A stretch of DNA of 64,000 nt from Burkholderia sp. SRS-46. Its GTDB lineage: Bacteria > Pseudomonadota > Gammaproteobacteria > Burkholderiales > Burkholderiaceae. The notes beneath the pieces are model-generated. The model was not told where the DNA came from and searched no databases. It saw only the letters and a list, made by a program, of their open reading frames with translations. Where the stretch lies: positions 434,001 through 498,000 of the forward strand of contig NZ_PTXL01000001.1 in assembly GCF_004343775.1 (NCBI RefSeq), given 5' to 3'. This document shows, piece after piece, positions 59,650 to 64,000 of this stretch. The position numbers were made by a program, and so were the translations under genes. Position 1 is the first letter of the stretch. Each line of letters begins with the position of its first letter.

Positions 59650-59668
59650 TGTAACTGTAGTAATTACA
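59650..59668. promoter_or_regulatory. Operator in front of the YwnB-like gene
   Basis: TGTAACTGTAGTAATTACA, a TGTAA-N9-TTACA palindrome 22 bases before the start codon, overlapping the AT-rich promoter. Pair of the site at 59038-59056. Confidence 0.65.
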
Positions 59669-59690
59669 TATTTTTTACTGGAGAATCGAC

Positions 59691-60332
59691 ATGACGCAAC
59701 CTACCTTGAACATCGCACTGTTCGGCGCCACCGGCATGATCGGCTCGCGCATCGCCGCCGAGGCCGCCCGACGCGGCCATCGCGTGACGGCGCTGTCGCG
59801 CACGCCGGGCGCGGGCGGCAACGGCATCACCGCGAAGGCCGCCGACCTGTTCGATCCGGCCAGCATCGCGGCCGCGCTGCCGGGCCACGACATCGTCGCA
59901 AGCGCGTACGGCCCGAAGCAGGACGATGCGGCGAAGGTCGTCGCGGCCACTCGCGCGCTCGTCGAGGGCGTGCGCCAGGCGGGCCTGAAGCGGCTCGTCG
60001 TGGTGGGCGGTGCGGGGTCGCTCGAAGTCGCGCCGGGCAAGCAGCTCGTCGATACCGACGGCTTTCCGGACGCCTACAAGCCGGTCGCGCTCGCGCACCG
60101 CGACGCGCTCGACTACCTGCGCACCGTCGGCGATCTCGACTGGACGTTCTTCGCGCCGGCCGCGCTGATCGCGCCGGGCGAGCGCACGGGCGCGTTCCGC
60201 ACCGGCGTCGGCGCGCTGATCGTCGACGCGAACGGCAACAGCAAGATCTCGGCGGAAGACTACGCGGTTGCGTTCGTCGATGCGCTCGAGCAGGGCAGCT
60301 TCGTGCGCGAGATCGCGACCGTCGCGTACTAA
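59691..60332 (+). CDS. NAD(P)-binding oxidoreductase-like protein (YwnB-like)
   Basis: A 213-residue NAD(P)-binding Rossmann protein: IALFGATGMIGSRIAAEA at residues 8-25, ALSRTPG, LVVVGGAGSLEV and WTFFAPAALIAPGERTG. Belongs with NAD(P)H-binding/NmrA-like proteins with flavin-reductase relatives; reaction unknown. GGAG lies 7 bases before ATG 59691. Probably repressed by the upstream Rrf2 protein via the shared palindrome. Confidence 0.86.
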   Translation: MTQPTLNIALFGATGMIGSRIAAEAARRGHRVTALSRTPGAGGNGITAKAADLFDPASIAAALPGHDIVASAYGPKQDDAAKVVAATRALVEGVRQAGLKRLVVVGGAGSLEVAPGKQLVDTDGFPDAYKPVALAHRDALDYLRTVGDLDWTFFAPAALIAPGERTGAFRTGVGALIVDANGNSKISAEDYAVAFVDALEQGSFVREIATVAY

Positions 60333-60446
60333 GCTGCGCGGCCGGCGGCAAGTGGCGGATGAGGCGCCCGCCAGCCCGTTTTGGCGGGGCCGCCGCCGCT
60401 TGCGGCTACACTAGGCGGTCCGTGCTACCCCAGACAGGATCGCAGT

Positions 60447-62942
60447 TTGCTTTCGTTCTCCTTGCAATTTCTGGGCTGGGCCTCGATGGCCTGCTGTCTC
60501 GTATTGCTGTTCCGCCGCGTCGCGACGGGCGGGCCGCTCCGGCCCCGACTTTCATCCGGCATCGTCGTGCTCGGCGCGGCGCTCGCGTGCGCGCAGCCGG
60601 CAGCGGCCGCGACCGTGCCCGGACTCGCCACCTTCCAGAAGCTGATGACCCCCGCCGTGGCCGATGCGCCCGCGTCGGCGGCTTCGGGCGCGGCCGCATC
60701 GGGTGCCGCGGCGGCATCGGCGCCGTCGCCGGCGAGCGCCGCCGAGATCGCGCAGTCGTTCAACGCGGTGATCCGCATGCTCGACAACGACCGGCAGCGC
60801 ACTGCACTCGTGTCGCAGCTCAAGGCGCTGCGCGACGTCGCGCAGACCGCGCAGGCGGCGTCCGCCGCATCGGCTGCGTCGGCCGCGAACGCCGGCTTGT
60901 GGGGCGCGATCGCATCCGGCATGGCGTCCGTCGAATCCAGCATGAAGCAGGGCGATTCGCCCGTGCGTTACTGGTGGGGCCGTTTCAACGCGGCCGGCAA
61001 CGAGCTGTACACGATCATGAGCGGCCACGGGCCCGATTCGTTCGGCAGGGTGCTGCTCGACTTCGCGCTGCTGCTCGTCGGCTGGGGCGCGTGCGCGGTC
61101 GTGCTGATCGCGATCCAGCAGCGGCTCGCCGCGCGGCTCGGCGTGGCGATGAAGCTGAATCCGAACCCGAGCGCGCACGAGATGCTGATGTTCGCGCTGC
61201 GCCGCGTCGGCCCGTGGATCATCGCGTTCGCGCTCGTGCTGACGATCGCGCGCAACCTGCCGGAATCGCTCGGGCGCACCGTCGCGCTGGTGATCGCGTA
61301 CGCGATCGTCGCCGGTTCGGTGTTCGCGGCGCTGTGCCTGATCATGTTCGCGCTGTTCAGCGCCGGCCACCGCCGCGCGGCGGGGCGCGTGCTGATCGAG
61401 CGGTCGTGGCGCCTGCTGCGCGTGATCGGCGCGTTCGGCGCGCTCGGCGACGCGTTGCTCAACTACGATGTCGGGCACCAGCTCGGCACCAATCTCGCGG
61501 GCCTGGTCGCGACGGTCGCGAACATGGCGGCGGCCACGCTGTGCGCGTATTTCGCGCTCGCGTACCGGCGCCCGGTCGCGCACCTGATCCGCAACCGCAG
61601 CTACGCGCAGCGCACGGGCCATCGCGCGACCACCGAGATGGCCGAATTCGCCGCGTGGCTGTGGCCGGTGCCGGTGCTGCTGCTCGCGTTCGCCGCGGTG
61701 TTCGGCACGCTCGCGGGCAGCCATACGTCGTCGAACCTGCTGCAGACGTCGATCGTCACCGCGCTGCTGCTCGTGCTCGCCTTCTTCCTGTCGGCGGTCG
61801 TGCTGCGCATCACGCGGCCGAACCCGGCGCACCGCCGCGTGCGGCGCAACCAGTCCGCGTATATCGCGCGGCTCGTGCGCTTCGCCGGTTCGCTCGCGAC
61901 GCTGTTCGTCTGGCTCGGCTACTTCGAGCTGACGTCGCGGCTGTGGGGCATCTCGATCGCGCGCATCGTCGAGCACAGCGTGGCCGCGCGCGGCATCGCG
62001 CAGGCGATGTCCGCGATCGTCGTCACGTGGTTCGTGTCATGGCTTGTGTGGATCATCGTCGATACGGCGATCCAGGAGGCGCTCAACTCGGCCGCCGCGC
62101 GGCGCGGCCGCAATCCGAGCGTGCGCGCGCGTACGATGCTGCCGCTCGTGCGCAACGTCGTGTTCGTCACGATCATCACGGTCGCGGCGATCGTCACCGC
62201 GGCGAACCTCGGCATCAACGTGACGCCGCTGCTCGCCGGCGCCGGCGTGATCGGCCTCGCGGTCGGCTTCGGCGCGCAGTCGCTCGTGTCCGACCTGATC
62301 ACGGGGCTGTTCATCATCGTCGAGGACACGATCTCGGTGGGCGACTGGATCGACGTCGACGGCGGCCACGCGGGCACCGTCGAGCACCTGTCGATCCGCA
62401 CCGTCCGGCTGCGGGACGGGCAGGGCGCGCTGCACGCGATTCCGTTCTCGCAGATCAAGATCGTCAAGAACCTGTCGCGCGACTTCGGCTGCGCGGTGTT
62501 CGAAGTGCGCGCGCCGCTGTCCGCCGACGTCGACGCGCTCACGCGGCTGATCCATGATGCGGGCTCCGACCTGTGGAGCGACTTCGCGGTGCGGCGCCAG
62601 ATGCTCGGCGGCGTCGAGGTGTGGGGGCTCGACCGTTTCGAGCCGAACTGGCTGATCGTCAAGGGCCAGATTCGCACGCAGCCGCTGCAGCAGGCGACCG
62701 TGATGCGCGCGTTCAATGCGTGCGTGAAGGCGAGGATGGAAGCGGCGGGCATCGAGATCCCGGTGCCGCAGATGCAGGTGGTGTCGCCGCCGGAGCACGG
62801 CGCGGCGGAAGGGCAGGTGACGGCGGCCGGCGAGAACGGCGCGGCCAATGAGGCGACGGTGGTGCCGGTCAAGCCGGCGGCCGGGGTGCAGGCGGCTCCG
62901 GCGTCGTCTTCGGCCGCGCGCGACGGTCGCGGCGCGACTTGA
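60447..62942 (+). CDS. Large MscS-family mechanosensitive channel
   Basis: An 831-residue channel (if TTG 60447 is the start; AGGA precedes it). Signal-like region residues 1-55, an Ala/Ser-rich periplasmic segment (about 60-150), then about eleven membrane helices. The pore helix reads LLAGAGVIGLAVGFGAQSLV and continues to FIIVEDTISVGDWIDV, the MscS beta-domain start; the C-terminal cage follows, then a variable tail rich in Ala/Gly/Glu. It protects against osmotic downshift. TTG 60381 would add 22 residues. No gene overlaps it. Confidence 0.88.
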   Translation: MLSFSLQFLGWASMACCLVLLFRRVATGGPLRPRLSSGIVVLGAALACAQPAAAATVPGLATFQKLMTPAVADAPASAASGAAASGAAAASAPSPASAAEIAQSFNAVIRMLDNDRQRTALVSQLKALRDVAQTAQAASAASAASAANAGLWGAIASGMASVESSMKQGDSPVRYWWGRFNAAGNELYTIMSGHGPDSFGRVLLDFALLLVGWGACAVVLIAIQQRLAARLGVAMKLNPNPSAHEMLMFALRRVGPWIIAFALVLTIARNLPESLGRTVALVIAYAIVAGSVFAALCLIMFALFSAGHRRAAGRVLIERSWRLLRVIGAFGALGDALLNYDVGHQLGTNLAGLVATVANMAAATLCAYFALAYRRPVAHLIRNRSYAQRTGHRATTEMAEFAAWLWPVPVLLLAFAAVFGTLAGSHTSSNLLQTSIVTALLLVLAFFLSAVVLRITRPNPAHRRVRRNQSAYIARLVRFAGSLATLFVWLGYFELTSRLWGISIARIVEHSVAARGIAQAMSAIVVTWFVSWLVWIIVDTAIQEALNSAAARRGRNPSVRARTMLPLVRNVVFVTIITVAAIVTAANLGINVTPLLAGAGVIGLAVGFGAQSLVSDLITGLFIIVEDTISVGDWIDVDGGHAGTVEHLSIRTVRLRDGQGALHAIPFSQIKIVKNLSRDFGCAVFEVRAPLSADVDALTRLIHDAGSDLWSDFAVRRQMLGGVEVWGLDRFEPNWLIVKGQIRTQPLQQATVMRAFNACVKARMEAAGIEIPVPQMQVVSPPEHGAAEGQVTAAGENGAANEATVVPVKPAAGVQAAPASSSAARDGRGAT

Positions 62943-63026
62943 GCCCGGCGCGGCCGCGCATGTCGGTATTTATCCCGGTCGACGCGCGCTGACGGTTTCC
63001 ATATTGTTCCCCTGGATGCTATGTGC

Positions 63027-63043
63027 ATAGAATAAATTTCTAT
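63027..63043. promoter_or_regulatory. Palindrome ATAGAA-TAAAT-TTCTAT ahead of the Lrp gene
   Basis: A perfect 6+6 inverted repeat with an AT centre 18 bases before ATG 63062, resembling the AT-centred 15-17-bp sites of Lrp/AsnC proteins. An adjoining CTATG-TG-CATAG (63019-63030) overlaps it. Likely an autoregulatory site. Confidence 0.6.
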
Positions 63044-63061
63044 CGAGAAAGGGCCGGGGAA

Positions 63062-63532
63062 ATGGATGCCATCGATCGCAAGCTGCTGGAGCTGTTGCAG
63101 GCGGATGCCACGCTGCCGATTGCGGAGCTCGCGCAACGCGTGAACCTGTCGCAGACGCCGTGCTGGAAGCGCGTGCAGCGGCTCAAGGAGACGGGCGCGA
63201 TTCGCGCGCAGGTCGCACTGTGCGACCCGCGCAAGCTGGGCGTCGGCACGACGGTGTTCGTCGCCGTGCGCACCAACCAGCACACCGAGGAGTGGGCGCA
63301 GCGCTTCACGCTGGCGGTGCGCGACATGCCCGAAGTCGTCGAGGTGTACCGGATGAGCGGCGAGACCGATTACCTGCTGCGCGTCGTGGTCGCGGGCATC
63401 GACGACTACGATCGTGTCTACAAGCAGCTGATCCGCGCGGTGCCGCTGTTCGACGTCAGCTCGTCGTTCGCGATGGAGCAGATCAAGTACTCGACCGCGC
63501 TGCCCGTGCGCGACGTCGCCGAGCCGGCGTAA
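63062..63532 (+). CDS. Lrp/AsnC family transcriptional regulator
   Basis: A 156-residue regulator: AsnC-type helix-turn-helix at residues 4-52 (DAIDRKLLELLQADATLPIAEL split, VNLSQTPCWKRVQRLKETGAI) and RAM ligand domain to the end (MPEVVEVYRMSGETDYLLRVVV). Effector, probably an amino acid, is unknown. ATG 63062 begins the family sequence; ATG 63023 lies within the upstream palindromes. Convergent with the final ABC ATPase gene. Confidence 0.92.
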   Translation: MDAIDRKLLELLQADATLPIAELAQRVNLSQTPCWKRVQRLKETGAIRAQVALCDPRKLGVGTTVFVAVRTNQHTEEWAQRFTLAVRDMPEVVEVYRMSGETDYLLRVVVAGIDDYDRVYKQLIRAVPLFDVSSSFAMEQIKYSTALPVRDVAEPA

Positions 63533-63559
63533 CGCGCCGGTGCGACGCGCGCCGCCGGC

Positions 63560-64000
63560 TCAGCGGCCGCGCGCGAGTGCGCGGGCGCGTTCGTCGGCGA
63601 GCGCGTCGCGGCGCACGAAATCGGCGACGAATGCGCTGGCCGGCGCGTGGTGCAGCGCGTACGGCGTATCCCATTGCGCGAGCCGCCCCTGCTGCATCAC
63701 GCCGATGCGGTCGGCGATCGCGAACGCTTCCGCCTGGTTGTGCGTGACGAGGATCGCCGTGTGGCCGGTGCGCTTCAGGATGTCGCGCAGCTCGAACGCG
63801 AGGCGCTCGCGCGTATCGACGTCGAGGTTCGAGAACGGTTCGTCGAGCAGCAGCAGTTCCGGCGACGGCGCGAGCGCGCGGGCGAGCGCGACGCGCTGCT
63901 GCTGGCCGCCGGACAGCTCGTGCGGATAGGCACCGGCGGCATCCGCGAGGCCGACGAGCGCGAGCAGCTCGGCCACCCGCGCGCGCCGTTCGGCCGCCGG
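63560..64000 (-). CDS. ABC transporter ATPase, iron(III)/polyamine type (5' end outside window)
   Basis: C-terminal 147 codons of an ATPase; the frame is open to the window edge. Signature [17 protein letters not shown], Walker B ELLLLDEPFSNLD, D-loop and H-loop VTHNQAEAFAIAD are present, with WDTPYALHHAPASAFVADF after them as in FbpC/PotA-type proteins. Walker A lies outside. The short C-terminus suggests no full TOBE domain in this part. Substrate cannot be settled without the linked permease and binding-protein genes. Confidence 0.85.
   Translation of the reverse strand, partial: PAAERRARVAELLALVGLADAAGAYPHELSGGQQQRVALARALAPSPELLLLDEPFSNLDVDTRERLAFELRDILKRTGHTAILVTHNQAEAFAIADRIGVMQQGRLAQWDTPYALHHAPASAFVADFVRRDALADERARALARGR

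Overview
The window is a compact, very GC-rich (clearly above 60%) stretch of bacterial chromosome. Gene content points to Burkholderia, most likely a Burkholderia cepacia complex member. The indicators are a hopanoid cluster hpnI-hpnJ-hpnK-hpnL, a two-subunit arginine succinyltransferase (aruF/aruG) inside an arginine-catabolism cluster, a phosphocholine-type phospholipase C with a Tat signal, and strong GC bias at third codon positions. The genus assignment is inference from gene content. I see no rRNA, tRNA, CRISPR array, insertion sequence or prophage gene, and the coding style is uniform, so this reads as ordinary chromosome rather than an island.

Layout. Positions 1-5.8 kb: the end of a pirin gene, an ElaA-type acetyltransferase, a minus-strand copper-delivery operon (sco, pcuAC, ctaG) and the trehalose operon otsB-otsA. 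5.8-10.3 kb: an ABC exporter, a GT4 glycosyltransferase after a long leader, and an unrecognised membrane protein. 10.3-14.1 kb: glucarate dehydratase divergent from its probable GntR/FadR-type regulator, then a branched-chain amino-acid-type binding protein. 14.3-20 kb: phospholipase C, pyridoxal kinase, an alpha/beta hydrolase and a luciferase-like monooxygenase. 20.5-25.2 kb: hpnI-J-K-L (hopanoid side-chain building). 25.2-37.8 kb: a lipoprotein, then an arginine/ornithine module: ABC permeases and ATPase, the AraC-type regulator ArgR, the complete arginine succinyltransferase (AST) pathway astC-aruF-aruG-astD-astB-astE, and the transporter's binding protein at the far end.

37.9-45 kb: a c-di-GMP EAL protein with an HDOD-domain protein, a secreted peroxiredoxin, an NAD(P)-binding protein, a NYN-LOTUS putative RNA-binding nuclease with a repetitive tail, and a glyoxalase-fold protein. 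45-53 kb: a minus-strand tripartite efflux operon mdtA-mdtB-mdtC. 53-58.4 kb: an IclR regulator, an apparent non-coding transcript on the opposite strand, PhoX phosphatase and an Amt ammonium transporter. 58.4-64 kb: a small lipoprotein, an Rrf2-type repressor facing its probable target oxidoreductase, a large MscS channel, an Lrp/AsnC regulator and the end of an iron/polyamine-type ABC ATPase.

The most coherent system is the arginine module: uptake (binding protein, two permeases, ATPase), sensing (ArgR) and the five AST steps that turn arginine into glutamate and succinate are nearly contiguous. The most interesting unexplained items are (i) a promoter plus two tandem intrinsic terminators at about 54.14-54.31 kb with no gene between them, with IclR-like palindromes nearby, suggesting an unannotated small RNA; (ii) matching operators in front of the Rrf2 gene and the YwnB-like gene; (iii) a second, orphan copy of the GntR-region motif; (iv) a strong terminator between hpnI and hpnJ; and (v) an apparent one-base frameshift at the start of mdtA.
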